Positions 42,855 to 52,461 of a DNA stretch of 64,000 nt are shown piece after piece. Position 1 is the stretch's first letter. Each line of letters begins with the position of its first letter. Source of the DNA: Runella aurantiaca (GTDB taxonomy: Bacteria > Bacteroidota > Bacteroidia > Cytophagales > Spirosomataceae); assembly GCF_003339505.1 (NCBI RefSeq), contig NZ_QPIW01000003.1:62001-126000 (forward strand), given 5' to 3'. The notes beneath the pieces are model-generated. The model saw only the letters and a program-made list of their open reading frames with translations. It was not told the DNA's origin and made no database searches. The translations under genes were made by a program, and so were the position numbers.

Positions 42855-44135
42855 CTATTGTTTATAGACTACGCCATCTTTCATCACGAACGTAACGTTT
42901 TGGAGCGTTTTGATGTTTTGAAGCGGGTTTTCGTCGGTGGCAATGATGTCGGCGTATTTGCCTTTGGTGATGCTGCCCATGTTGTCCTGTTCTCCCAAAA
43001 TTTGGGCAGGTATTACCGTTGCCGATTTTATAGCCTCCATGGCGGGCATTCCTACTTCGGTCATGTATTCAAATTCTTTGGCATTTTTGCCGTGTGGATA
43101 CACGCCACCGTCGGTACCAAAAGCAATTTTTACCCCCGCTTTGTAGGCTTTCTCAAACGTTTTTTGAATCAAAGGTCCAATTTCCAAGGCCTTCATTCGC
43201 ACAAAAGGGTGGTAATAGCCGGGCACTTTGGCGGAGTCGGCGGCAGTACGCCCAGCGATGATGGTCGGGACATAATACGCGCCCATTTTCTTGAATAACT
43301 CAATGGCTTCGTCGTCCATGTAAGTGCCGTGCTCAATGGTAGTCACACCCGCTCTGAGGGCGCGTTTCATGCCGTCGGTTCCGTGGGCGTGTGCTGCCAC
43401 GTGAAACCCATAATCTTTGGCGGTCTGTACAATGGCCGAGATTTCGTTTTCGGTAAACTGCGGTGCTTTTCCGCTTTTGGCAATGCTCAAAACGCCACCT
43501 GTGGCTGTGATTTTGATGCAATCGGAGCCATCTTTGTAGCGTTGTCTTACGGCTTTTCGGCCTTCATCGGGGCTGTCAACGATAGCATCGGTGACTTTGT
43601 CAGGTACACTGTACATGTTGCTTAGCCCGTTGGTGGGGTCGCCATGTCCGCCAGTGGTGGCGATGGTCTGGCCCGCTGTAAAAATGCGTGGCCCCGTTAC
43701 CAAGCCTTTGTTGATGGCGTTGCGGAGTGCGATATTTACCCCCGTGCCTCCCAAATCTCGTACGGCTGTAAACCCCGCCATGAGTGTAGTAAGGGCGTGT
43801 TTCTGGGCTTCAAAGGCAATGTCGGCCGAGTTGTTGCTGAGTCGTTTGAGGTATTGGTCTCGGCTGGTTTCGCTTTCGATGTGTACGTGCATATCGGTCA
43901 GGCCGGGCAAAACCGTTTTGTTTTTTAAGTCAATCAGTTTATCCCCTGTCAGCGCTTTGGCATAGCCTTTTTCAACGGCCGTAATTCGATTTTTTTCGAT
44001 GATAATTGTGGCCTGTTCTTGGGCGGCATCACTCACGCCGTCGATTAGTTTTCCGCAATAAATCAGCGTTCGTTGGGCTTGGGCATAATTTGCCGCCGCA
44101 AAAAAGAGTCCCGCAAAAAGCAAACGTTTTCTCAT
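42855..44135 (-). CDS. Secreted amidohydrolase (imidazolonepropionase-like / Xaa-Pro dipeptidase-like)
   Basis: 426 residues with a signal peptide (1 to about 20, ANYAQA). Metal-binding motif H83-V-H85 occurs in GLTDMHVHIES. The bridging lysine candidate is in DCIKITATGG, and HAHGTDG, TIEHGTYMD and FGTDGGVYPHG provide further ligands. This is the amidohydrolase superfamily branch that includes secreted Xaa-Pro and prolidase-type enzymes and imidazolonepropionase. It is downstream of SusC/SusD pair 4 but separated from it by a terminator. A role in hydrolysing imported or extracellular peptides or lactams is a guess. Confidence 0.85.
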   Translation of the reverse strand: MRKRLLFAGLFFAAANYAQAQRTLIYCGKLIDGVSDAAQEQATIIIEKNRITAVEKGYAKALTGDKLIDLKNKTVLPGLTDMHVHIESETSRDQYLKRLSNNSADIAFEAQKHALTTLMAGFTAVRDLGGTGVNIALRNAINKGLVTGPRIFTAGQTIATTGGHGDPTNGLSNMYSVPDKVTDAIVDSPDEGRKAVRQRYKDGSDCIKITATGGVLSIAKSGKAPQFTENEISAIVQTAKDYGFHVAAHAHGTDGMKRALRAGVTTIEHGTYMDDEAIELFKKMGAYYVPTIIAGRTAADSAKVPGYYHPFVRMKALEIGPLIQKTFEKAYKAGVKIAFGTDGGVYPHGKNAKEFEYMTEVGMPAMEAIKSATVIPAQILGEQDNMGSITKGKYADIIATDENPLQNIKTLQNVTFVMKDGVVYKQ

Positions 44136-44252
44136 GGATAAGTTGGTCGTTAGGTTAATTGTAATGAATATTTTACCTAAATAAAGCGTTTTTTCGTCTC
44201 AAATGGAAACGGGGGAGGTGCTTTCATTTAAAGTAGTATACTGATATGCCCA

Positions 44253-44291
44253 TAAAAAAACTCCCCAGCCGTGGCAACACGACTAGGGAGT
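44253..44291 (-). terminator. Rho-independent terminator after SusC/SusD pair 4
   Basis: Read on the minus strand: ACTCCCTAGTCGTG (44291-44278), a TTGC loop, CACGGCTGGGGAGT (44273-44260), then a run of seven T. Two positions pair as G-U wobbles in RNA. It lies 42 bp after the SusD 4 stop. Confidence 0.88.
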
Positions 44292-44332
44292 CAAACAATT
44301 AGGTACTAAACTGTAAAATTATTGCTACTGAG

Positions 44333-45895
44333 TTATTCAGGATAGCCCGGATTCTGTGGTTTCAGATTTGGATTGTTCAGCATTTCTTGTTTTCCAAGTG
44401 GCAATAACAAATGTTTTGATTGCAAGGCTTGGTTAGAGCTCAAGTTCACGTGGCCAACAAAGTTGTCAAATCCTTTGGTTTTTTCGTTGAACACTTTGCG
44501 GAGGCGAACCATGTCAAACCAAGTGATTTGCTCATAGCAAAGCTCGTGCCAGCGCTCTTTCCAAACGGCTTCGCGGAAAGAAGCTTGCGTATACGTACCG
44601 AGAGCAGGAGTAGTAAGCTGCGCTCTGTCTCTGATGCGTTTGAACGCATCGTAGGCTGCCTGCGTAGGTCCGCCTACTTCGTTTTGGGCTTCGGCATACG
44701 TAAGCAACACTTCTGCATAACGAATCTGTGGTACGTTGAGGTTGTTTTGGCGTGTACCTGCCACTCCCGAAGTACCACTTGAAGTACGGTTAAAGTGTTT
44801 GAAAATATAAGGAGCTCCTAAATCAAAACGAGCGCCGTTGCCGTTGGTAAAATAGGTAGTATAGAAATATCCTTCCTGATCCTTTGTACGAAGATCGCCG
44901 GGTTCATACGACTGGTAGAAGGCAGGGGTCGGAACGGTACTTCCTGTACCTCCAGGACCGTTAAAGGTTACTGGCTTAAAGTTGGGGTACATGTTGTCCA
45001 TTGGAGCACCCGCTACCAACGTGTTGTACTGAAGCATGAAAAGGTGCTCAAGGCGGTTTTCAGTACTTTCTTTATGTACATCCTCGTAAGTTGGGAATAG
45101 ATTAATCATCCCTGGGTTAGCATTGGCATAAGTGATTATTTCAAAAGCCTTATCGGCGGCCAATTTATAGTAAGCAGCCCCTTTGCTAAGTGGGAAGCCC
45201 GCCATTGTCAGATATACCCGGGCCAATTGTGCTTTGACCGCAGCTTGGTTTACTCTTCCGCTGGCATCCATCCAAGCCAGACCAGCCGCCTCGGCAGCAA
45301 CTAGGTCTTCAACAATCAGTTTGTAAACCTCTTCTTGCGGAGCCCGAGGGGGAGAGAAATCTTCAGAACTCGCCGTTTGGGGATTGGTAACCAACGGAAC
45401 ATCCCCCCATAATCTTACCGCTGTAAAATAAGCCGAAGCACGTAGGAATCGGGCCTCACCCAAGATTTTCTTCTTTTGAGCGTCGGGCATTGGAGTGATA
45501 GGCGGTACTTTGGCAATGACTTGGTTGGCCTGAGAAATAACTTTATACAGACCGTTCCAGTAATTGACTACGTGGGCCGTGTTGCCGTCGTGAACCAGAC
45601 CGTACAAGTTGTTGAGGTCTGAGTTTTGGGCGGTTTCGGTAGTAGAAGTACCCGTCATAGCCTCCAGCAATTGCCAGTTTGAGGAGAAGATTCCGGCTCC
45701 ATCTCCCATAAAACGGAGGTCGGCATAAACGGAAGCGAGGGCCGCTTCGGCGTGGTCAGGGATGGTATAAAAGCTTTCCGGTGTTAGGTTGGAAGGAGCT
45801 TCTTCCGTCAGGAAGTCAGAGCAACTCGAAGGGCCGAATAAGATAGCGCCCACCAATGCCACTTTGCCTGCTTGTTTGATTATATTTAATTTCAT
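44333..45895 (-). CDS. SusD/RagB-type surface lipoprotein, pair 4
   Basis: 520 residues from the ATG at 45895; the longer frame starts with TTG. The lipoprotein signal ends GPSSC (C25). SusD core features are AEARFLRASAYFTAVRLWGDVPLV, AEVLLTYAEAQNEVGG and WKERWHELCYEQITWFDMVRLR, ending LKPQNPGY. It starts 30 bp after the SusC 4 stop and is its partner. A T-run terminator follows. Confidence 0.94.
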   Translation of the reverse strand: MKLNIIKQAGKVALVGAILFGPSSCSDFLTEEAPSNLTPESFYTIPDHAEAALASVYADLRFMGDGAGIFSSNWQLLEAMTGTSTTETAQNSDLNNLYGLVHDGNTAHVVNYWNGLYKVISQANQVIAKVPPITPMPDAQKKKILGEARFLRASAYFTAVRLWGDVPLVTNPQTASSEDFSPPRAPQEEVYKLIVEDLVAAEAAGLAWMDASGRVNQAAVKAQLARVYLTMAGFPLSKGAAYYKLAADKAFEIITYANANPGMINLFPTYEDVHKESTENRLEHLFMLQYNTLVAGAPMDNMYPNFKPVTFNGPGGTGSTVPTPAFYQSYEPGDLRTKDQEGYFYTTYFTNGNGARFDLGAPYIFKHFNRTSSGTSGVAGTRQNNLNVPQIRYAEVLLTYAEAQNEVGGPTQAAYDAFKRIRDRAQLTTPALGTYTQASFREAVWKERWHELCYEQITWFDMVRLRKVFNEKTKGFDNFVGHVNLSSNQALQSKHLLLPLGKQEMLNNPNLKPQNPGYPE

Positions 45896-45925
45896 AATGA
45901 ATTTCAATTGGAGTTAAACGATGAA

Positions 45926-48900
45926 TTAGAGCCCAATTTGTAAGCCAACCATGTAAGTAGTTGGTTTGGGATAGTTATGCCAAATCATACCTTGCGAGAA
46001 GGCACTGTTGCCGCCTCCTTGGTTGGTTGGCGTAACTTCAGGGTCACCAACAATCTTGTCTTTCACCGCGAGGAAGAAGTTCTGAGCAGTAGCATATACT
46101 CTGAGGCGGCTCATTTTGAGTTTGCTAGTTACGTGGCTTGGGAAGGTATAACCAAACAACAGGTTGCGACCACGCAAGAATGAACCGTCTTTGATCCACC
46201 ATGAATCCACGTTGGTCACATAACCTGCACGAGTATCGCGGATTTCAGCAATCATCGTGTTTTGGTTTTGCGGAGTCCATGCGTTCAGTACAGACGTGTA
46301 GCTGTTGGCAAGGGCCTGACGGTCTTCGCTTGGGTGTAGGTTCATGAGCATTACATCATTACCGTACGAGAACTGAAGTTCGAGGGTTAAATCGAAGTTG
46401 TTGTAACGGAACGTGTTGCTCATGGCTCCCCAGCTCTTAGGGCTACCGTTACCGATGATGCTGCGGTCAGCGTCGGTGATGGCTTTGTCGCCGTTTACGT
46501 CAAGGTATTTGATGTCACCAGGAAGGATAGTCAAACCGTTACGATAGCTGGTGTACTTTGCGGCTTCTTCGCGCTCAGCTTCACTCCAAACACCCACGCG
46601 GGTCAGTCCCCAGAATGAACCTACTGGCTCACCGATGCGGATGATGTTGGTTGGGTTGGTAAAGTTAGGACCACCTACGTTGAAAATGTCTGAAGGAGTA
46701 GCCAACGAAAGCACCTTGTTGCGGTTAAAGGAGATGTTGAAGTTGGTGTTCCACTGGAAACCGCCACGGTCAACGTTGATGGTATTAAGGGCAAATTCGA
46801 ACCCTTTGTTTTCCATCGAACCAATGTTTTTACGGATGGTAGCATAACCGCTAGTACGTGGTACAGGTGCATCCAAAAGCATGTCGGTGGTTTTGCGATA
46901 GTAGTAATCTGCTTCGAGAGTGATGCGGCCTTTTAGCAAGCCCAATTCAACACCAAAGTCGGTTTGTGCCGTTTTTTCCCAACGTAAGTCAGGGTTAGCC
47001 AAACGTGAAATCCCCGTTCCTGCCACGCGTGAATCGCCGTAAATCGTAGCATAGTTTGAGCTTAGCAACGACAATGAAGAATAAGCGGGGATTTCGGAGT
47101 TACCTGTTAGACCATAGCTAGTACGCACTTTCAAGTTTGAAATAAGAGAATTGCCTTTCAAGAAATCTTCTTCAGAAACTCTCCACGCCAAAGCTCCCGA
47201 TGGGAAGAAGGCAAACTTGTGGTTTTCTCCAAATTTAGAAGAACCGTCAGCACGTCCTGTTAGGGTTACTAAATACTTATTTGACAAGGAATAATTTACC
47301 CGTCCGAAATAAGAGTTAAATGCAAAACGCGAAGCACCTGAACCTACTGCTGGGTTGGTAGCACCAGCACCCAAGTTGTTGAAAAGGAAATAATCAGTGG
47401 CAAAGTTGTTTACGCTGGCACTCATGCTGAATGCATTTGTTTCTTGCCATGAAATCCCTAACAGGGCGGTCAATGAATGTTTATCACCGAATTGCTTGTT
47501 GTAAGTCAGGTAGTTCTCCAACGACCAAAAACTTTCTTTTGTATTGCTGGTTGAAGCGTTACCATTCCCACCGATGTTAAGGGTACGGGTTTGTGATTGG
47601 TTGTTTTCTTGCGTCTGAACGTTAATACCAAACACTGTACGCATTTCCAACCCTTTGGCAAGGTTGATGTTTGAGTACAAACTTCCCAAAGTTGTTTGGG
47701 TGTTTAAGATATACTTACGACCCATCAAACGGTGAACTGAGCTCATCGTTCCCTCTGCAAATGGGAAGTCACGGTTGTTGGCAAATGTTCCGTCTTCGTA
47801 TTTTACTGGCAAAAACGGAAAATCTTCCACAATCTGACGCGCTACGGCATCGTTGATGTCCACAAGGTTCTCGGTCTGGTTGTTGTAGGTCAGCGTACCG
47901 CCTATTTTTAACCATTTTTTTACTTGGTCGTCAATCGTGAAGCGTCCAGAGTACCGTTGCATATAAGACGTCTTGACCAGACCCTGATCGTCGCGATAAC
48001 CCAATGAAATAGAATATTGCGTACGCTCATTACCACCGCTAAAACCTAATTGGTGGTTTTGTGATAGCTTAGCTTGGGTTGATTCGTTAAACCAATCTGT
48101 GTCGTATTTAGGGCTTCCGTCACTGTTGAAAACCCGTGGATCGGTGCGGCGCAATTTTGGGTTCAAATAAGCCCATCTGCCCGCTGCCCAACCTGCTGGA
48201 TCGTATTTTGCCATGTTGGCCCATGCCAAATCTTCCACTGCCATGTATTGCTTAGCATTCAATACTTGTGGTTTGTTTGGACCCGTGGTGTTTACGCTGA
48301 AATCCACATTGTAGGTAACCGAACCTTCACCGGCTTTTCCTTTTTTAGTGGTTACAAGGATAACTCCGTTTGCTCCTCTGGCTCCGTAAATAGCGGTAGA
48401 TGAAGCATCTTTCAGCACTTCTACCGACACAATATCATTTGGGTTGATATAGTCAATGGCCGAACTGAACTGGTTTTGGGTTCCTTGTGGTAGCATCACT
48501 CCGTCTACTACGTATAACGGGTTGTTGGAGGAGTTGATGGAACTAAAACCACGCACGCGAATGGTGGTTCTTCCGCCCGGACGCCCAGAGTTGTTGTTTA
48601 CCTGTACCCCGGCCATTCTGCCCGCTAAAGCTTGGGTCAGCGAGGGGGCAGGGCGTTCCATTAGTTGGTCGGCCTTTACGGTGCCGACAGCGCCCGTTAA
48701 GTCTGATTTTTTGAGGGTACCATAACCGATAACCACAATCTCTTCCAATACTTTGCTGTCGGCTCTCAGCGTAAGATTAATGGAAGATTGATTGCCAACG
48801 GCGATTTCCTGTGGCACGTAACCTACGAAAGAGAAAATAAGCGTGGCATTGTCGGGGACTTCCAATTTGTAGAGCCCATTCCCGTCTGTTACTGTACCGC

Positions 48901-49144
48901 GTTGGGTACCTTTGATAACAATACTTACGCCAGGCAACCCACTATTTGTTTCGTCTACAACTTTTCCGGAGATAGTTTTATCTACCGCTTTTTCTTCTAA
49001 ACGAACGTTAGCGTTTCTTTCGAGCAAATCTCGATCAGGAGCAGCGTAAGCAAATGTGAGGCAGGAAAAAGACAGAACGAAGGGTGCGGTGGATAGTCGC
49101 ATCATCCTGCTAAACCGGCCATGCGGTTGTAAGAGTTTTTCCAT
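45926..49144 (-). CDS. SusC/RagA-type TonB-dependent transporter, pair 4
   Basis: 1072 residues. A long N terminus with a charged start and hydrophobic core (about 15-34, ending FAYAA) precedes the regulatory-like sandwich (KTISGKVVDETNSGLPGVSI), TonB-box-like EEIVVIGYG, plug (DASSTAIYGARGANGVIL) and barrel ending VGLQIGL. Partner SusD 4 follows immediately. The N-terminal part resembles SusC 2 (GTQRGT, VVIGYG) more than SusC 1 and 3. The ligand is unknown; nearby secreted peptidase-like enzymes hint at peptide or amide compounds, weakly. Confidence 0.94.
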   Translation of the reverse strand: MEKLLQPHGRFSRMMRLSTAPFVLSFSCLTFAYAAPDRDLLERNANVRLEEKAVDKTISGKVVDETNSGLPGVSIVIKGTQRGTVTDGNGLYKLEVPDNATLIFSFVGYVPQEIAVGNQSSINLTLRADSKVLEEIVVIGYGTLKKSDLTGAVGTVKADQLMERPAPSLTQALAGRMAGVQVNNNSGRPGGRTTIRVRGFSSINSSNNPLYVVDGVMLPQGTQNQFSSAIDYINPNDIVSVEVLKDASSTAIYGARGANGVILVTTKKGKAGEGSVTYNVDFSVNTTGPNKPQVLNAKQYMAVEDLAWANMAKYDPAGWAAGRWAYLNPKLRRTDPRVFNSDGSPKYDTDWFNESTQAKLSQNHQLGFSGGNERTQYSISLGYRDDQGLVKTSYMQRYSGRFTIDDQVKKWLKIGGTLTYNNQTENLVDINDAVARQIVEDFPFLPVKYEDGTFANNRDFPFAEGTMSSVHRLMGRKYILNTQTTLGSLYSNINLAKGLEMRTVFGINVQTQENNQSQTRTLNIGGNGNASTSNTKESFWSLENYLTYNKQFGDKHSLTALLGISWQETNAFSMSASVNNFATDYFLFNNLGAGATNPAVGSGASRFAFNSYFGRVNYSLSNKYLVTLTGRADGSSKFGENHKFAFFPSGALAWRVSEEDFLKGNSLISNLKVRTSYGLTGNSEIPAYSSLSLLSSNYATIYGDSRVAGTGISRLANPDLRWEKTAQTDFGVELGLLKGRITLEADYYYRKTTDMLLDAPVPRTSGYATIRKNIGSMENKGFEFALNTINVDRGGFQWNTNFNISFNRNKVLSLATPSDIFNVGGPNFTNPTNIIRIGEPVGSFWGLTRVGVWSEAEREEAAKYTSYRNGLTILPGDIKYLDVNGDKAITDADRSIIGNGSPKSWGAMSNTFRYNNFDLTLELQFSYGNDVMLMNLHPSEDRQALANSYTSVLNAWTPQNQNTMIAEIRDTRAGYVTNVDSWWIKDGSFLRGRNLLFGYTFPSHVTSKLKMSRLRVYATAQNFFLAVKDKIVGDPEVTPTNQGGGNSAFSQGMIWHNYPKPTTYMVGLQIGL

Positions 49145-49556
49145 AGTGATAATTCAGGCCGTCTGTACAGCGTTTAAGTTAAAAAAAAACAGTTTGAAAA
49201 CAGAATTCGATTTTAGAAGAGCTATGGGCCTCGTAACTACTGCCTTTCTTGATAAAAATTATGTTAATTCGTAGGTCCATAATATAATTTATTTAATATA
49301 TTAGGTATATTTTTTGAACGAAAATGACAATAAATATAACTTTGGTAAGGAATGGCCGATTTTATTCCAATTTATGGAATTGACCCTGTAATCAGGAAAT
49401 AGAGAACTAAGAATAATATATGCAGTATGATAAGTAGATGAGAAGGAGTTTCTAAAGAGGACGAAGATGGCTTAAAGGATATAGTTTTTGAAGTATAGAG
49501 AGAGTATAGGTTTGCTGCGCTGTTTTGATGAATAAAAGGACTGCAGGCTGTTTATC
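49145..49556. other. 412-bp intergenic region upstream of SusC 4
   Basis: Strongly AT-rich, with clusters such as ATAATATAATTTATTTAATA near 49280. I see no gene, no strong hairpin and no exact TTG / TAnnTTTG promoter. It must hold the SusC 4 promoter (minus) and the 3' end region of nothing else, since the next gene also reads on the minus strand and ends at 49557. Confidence 0.45.
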
Positions 49557-50204
49557 TTAATAATACCTAGAAACTCCTAAAGGGATACCAGTACTGATGG
49601 TGAAGGAGGTGAAGTCGGGGTTAAAAGGGGTCGTTATGTTATGCTCGATTTCTAATTTTATCTCGCCAATCACCATCCCAATCTTTGGCGCGACGGTGAT
49701 AAATACTTCTTTGCCGTGTCGGCGTAGGGAATATACTTGTTGGGTTACTAAGTCTTTGGCCTCCAATTTACCAAAGTAGGAAGCACCCGCACTGAGGCCG
49801 ATGCAAAAACGGGTTTTGGCTGGAGCCTCCCAACTTCGATAAGCGGGTGTTAGAAAAATATCGGTAAAGAATAACCCGTAGGAGGTAAATTTGGGCTGAA
49901 TAATACTGTTGGACTCGGTATCTTCAAACTTTGGACGGAAGATGCCCCCCAATTTTAAACCCATATTAATTCGCTCATTTACAATGTAATAAGGGGATGC
50001 GAAAATTTGCCAGCCGAGCCCTGCTTTGGTCAAAAACAGGGGTTTAGTGCTGTAGGCACTGCCCGCTTTCAAAAGGCCTGGACCTACGCCTACCGCAAGC
50101 CACAAACGGCGCTCATCCTGTTCGGTCGAAATAACGCGTTGTGCCAACACATTTGATCCAATAAGAACTCCTAAAAGCAGACTTTGTAAAGCGAGTTTCA
50201 TCAT
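49557..50204 (-). CDS. Exported protein, probable outer-membrane beta-barrel, unknown function
   Basis: 215 residues from the ATG at 50204, chosen because it gives a clean signal peptide (MMKLALQSLLLGVLIGSNVLAQ); a longer frame adds 33 residues of unlikely leader. Alternating hydrophobic strands (LWLAVGVGPGLL, FASPYYIVNERINMGLKLGG, FCIGLSAGASYFG, TVAPKIGMVIGEIKLEIEHN) resemble small OM barrels of the OMP_b-brl type. No specific function is recognised. It is divergent from the CocE-type hydrolase, with 187 bp between starts. Confidence 0.68.
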   Translation of the reverse strand: MMKLALQSLLLGVLIGSNVLAQRVISTEQDERRLWLAVGVGPGLLKAGSAYSTKPLFLTKAGLGWQIFASPYYIVNERINMGLKLGGIFRPKFEDTESNSIIQPKFTSYGLFFTDIFLTPAYRSWEAPAKTRFCIGLSAGASYFGKLEAKDLVTQQVYSLRRHGKEVFITVAPKIGMVIGEIKLEIEHNITTPFNPDFTSFTISTGIPLGVSRYY

Positions 50205-50391
50205 TTTTGCTTTGATCATCAAAATGCAGGGACAGCCATCAGCAGCTTGAAATGCTCCTTTTTCTTCTTTCAAAAACCGTGCTAATACGTAACTGCCAAC
50301 CATTTTTGCCGTAAAAATATCAATTTGGCGTCATTTTTGGCGTTTGAAGGTGAATTGGTTAGTTTTGAGGAGGTGTTAAACTAACCTTTGT

Positions 50392-52275
50392 ATGAAAAAA
50401 CTATTCTTACTGATTTTTGTTGGGCTGTGTGTGGCAACTTTGACGGCCTCTGCTCAAGAAGATGTGTTAAAAAAACTACAGGCCATTGCCGTGGTTGATC
50501 AAAAAGTGATGATGCCCATGCGGGATGGCGTTCGTTTGGCAACGGATATTTTTCGTCCTAAAACCGACAAGCCTGTTCCAGTGATTTTCTCCAGAACTCC
50601 TTATAATTTTAATTCGTGGGGCAACGGTGAGCAAAGAAACGGAACCTATCAGCAGGCACTGGATGCGGTTTCGCACGGGTACGCGTATGTAGTTCAGAAT
50701 GAGCGCGGACGGTTTTTTTCGGAAGGTGAGTGGGATATTCTCGGAACACCCGTTACGGATGGTTATGATGCTTTTTCATGGTTGACCAAGCAGGCTTGGT
50801 GCAACGGTAAAATCGGTACGCTAGGATGCTCCTCTACCGCCGAATGGCAAATGGCCGTGGCCGCTCTCGACCACCCTTCTCATGCCGCAATGGTGCCGCA
50901 AGGCTTTGGCGCGGGCGTAGGAAAAGTAGGGGAGTTTTGGGAACAGGGCAACTGGTACCGAGGTGGTGCGCAGCAGATGCTGTTTACGGCGTGGCTCTAT
51001 GGAACCCAAAACGACGCGATTCGCCCGCAGTTTCCCAAAAATGCCACGCAGGAGGAATTGGTACGCGCTTCTCGCTATTTTGATTTAGCAACCGAAATGC
51101 CTCCCGTCGATTGGTCTAAGGGGCTTCGTCATCTTCCGGTGCAGGATATTATCAAAAACGTGAATGGGCAAAAAGGGGTCTATGATAAAATGATTGTCCG
51201 CAAACCCAATGACCCAGATTGGTTCAAAGGAGGATTGTACCATGACAATATGCCTTTTGGCGTGCCGAGTTTTTGGTTTGTGTCGTGGTACGATGTGTCG
51301 AGTGCTCCCAATCTTGCGCTTTACAACCATGTTCGTAAAAACGCTACCGACCCGCAAGTGCGGGACAATCAATACTTGGTCATTGCGCCTACGCTCCACT
51401 GCGCCTACAAACGTGCTACCGAAAACACCATCGTAGGTGAGCGTAGCATGGGCGATGCCCGCCTCAACTACGATGAGCAAATTTATGCGTGGTTTGATCT
51501 TTGGTTGAAAGGTGATGCCAACGATTTTACAAAGAAAACGCCTAAAGTTCAGTATTTTACGATGGGCTCAAACAAGTGGCAGTCGTCAGATACGTGGCCA
51601 CCTGCCAACGTTGAAATGACCACTTATTACCTCACGAGCGGCGGTAAAGCCAATAGCCTCTACGGCGATGGAAAACTCACGCTTGCCGCACCAGCCAAAG
51701 AGGCTAAATCGGATGGGTTTGCGTATGACCCTATGTTCCCAGTTCCCTCGTACGGTGGCAACGTTTGCTGTACGGGCACGGCGGTGCAGGGAGGTTCGTT
51801 TGACCAGCACCAAATGGAAGCGCGGCATGATATTTTAGTGTATACGACCGACCCCTTCAAAGACGGGGCGGAGCTGTCGGGACCGATTGAAACTACCCTT
51901 TACGTAGGCTCAGATGCCAAAGACACCGATTTTACGGTAAAACTCATTGATGTTTACCCTGACGGGCGTGCCTATAATCTGGATGAGACGATTCTGCGCG
52001 CCCGCTACCGCGAGGGTTTCGACAAAGAAGTATGGATGGAAAAAGGAAAAGTGTACAAACTTACGCTGAGCCCGATGGTAACGTCCAATTATTTTGCCCC
52101 TGGTCACAGCCTTAGGGTAGAAATATCGAGCAGTAATTTTCCGCGTTTTGACCGAAATCTCAATACAGGTGGGAAAAATTTTGACGAAAAAACGGGTGTC
52201 GTTGCCAATAACCAGATTTTTCATTCTGCGGCGTATCCGTCGGCGATTCGGGTGCCGTTAGTGAAAGGGAAATAA
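50392..52275 (+). CDS. Secreted CocE/NonD-family hydrolase (X-Pro dipeptidyl-peptidase S15 fold)
   Basis: 627 residues with a signal peptide (to about 22, LTASAQ). The alpha/beta hydrolase part (about 30-340) begins with [18 protein letters not shown] and has the nucleophile in [10 protein letters not shown] (S147). The C-terminal jelly roll (about 380-620: [32 protein letters not shown]) is typical of the X-Pro dipeptidyl-peptidase / cocaine-esterase group. Family members hydrolyse acyl peptides, esters or beta-lactam-like amides. The substrate is unknown. A GC-rich hairpin follows the stop, and the GHL10-type gene starts 186 bp later. Confidence 0.88.
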   Translation: MKKLFLLIFVGLCVATLTASAQEDVLKKLQAIAVVDQKVMMPMRDGVRLATDIFRPKTDKPVPVIFSRTPYNFNSWGNGEQRNGTYQQALDAVSHGYAYVVQNERGRFFSEGEWDILGTPVTDGYDAFSWLTKQAWCNGKIGTLGCSSTAEWQMAVAALDHPSHAAMVPQGFGAGVGKVGEFWEQGNWYRGGAQQMLFTAWLYGTQNDAIRPQFPKNATQEELVRASRYFDLATEMPPVDWSKGLRHLPVQDIIKNVNGQKGVYDKMIVRKPNDPDWFKGGLYHDNMPFGVPSFWFVSWYDVSSAPNLALYNHVRKNATDPQVRDNQYLVIAPTLHCAYKRATENTIVGERSMGDARLNYDEQIYAWFDLWLKGDANDFTKKTPKVQYFTMGSNKWQSSDTWPPANVEMTTYYLTSGGKANSLYGDGKLTLAAPAKEAKSDGFAYDPMFPVPSYGGNVCCTGTAVQGGSFDQHQMEARHDILVYTTDPFKDGAELSGPIETTLYVGSDAKDTDFTVKLIDVYPDGRAYNLDETILRARYREGFDKEVWMEKGKVYKLTLSPMVTSNYFAPGHSLRVEISSSNFPRFDRNLNTGGKNFDEKTGVVANNQIFHSAAYPSAIRVPLVKGK

Positions 52276-52280
52276 AAAGT

Positions 52281-52304
52281 GCCGGCGGTGTTCTCACCGC
52301 CGGC
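52281..52304. terminator. GC-rich hairpin after the CocE-type hydrolase gene
   Basis: GCCGGCGGTG (52281-52290), TTCT loop, CACCGCCGGC (52295-52304): a perfect 10-bp stem without a T-run. It may be a terminator or a dispersed palindromic repeat. Confidence 0.5.
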
Positions 52305-52461
52305 GGCATGGAAAGATATAAACTTCTTGCCTTCACATTTGGAAAATGGGAAGGTATCAACTAGCCTTTCGTCCAATACTTTAGAATAAAAAACGTTACT
52401 TTTAAGGCGGTAATAGCCAACAAATTATTCCGTATTGCCCTAACTCAATTCCAATTGCTGC

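Noticed and set aside
50382-50390. TAACCTTTG just before the CocE-type gene as a -7 box
   Set aside because: It ends one base before the ATG, so transcription would start inside the gene; the spacing to the TTTTG upstream is also wrong.
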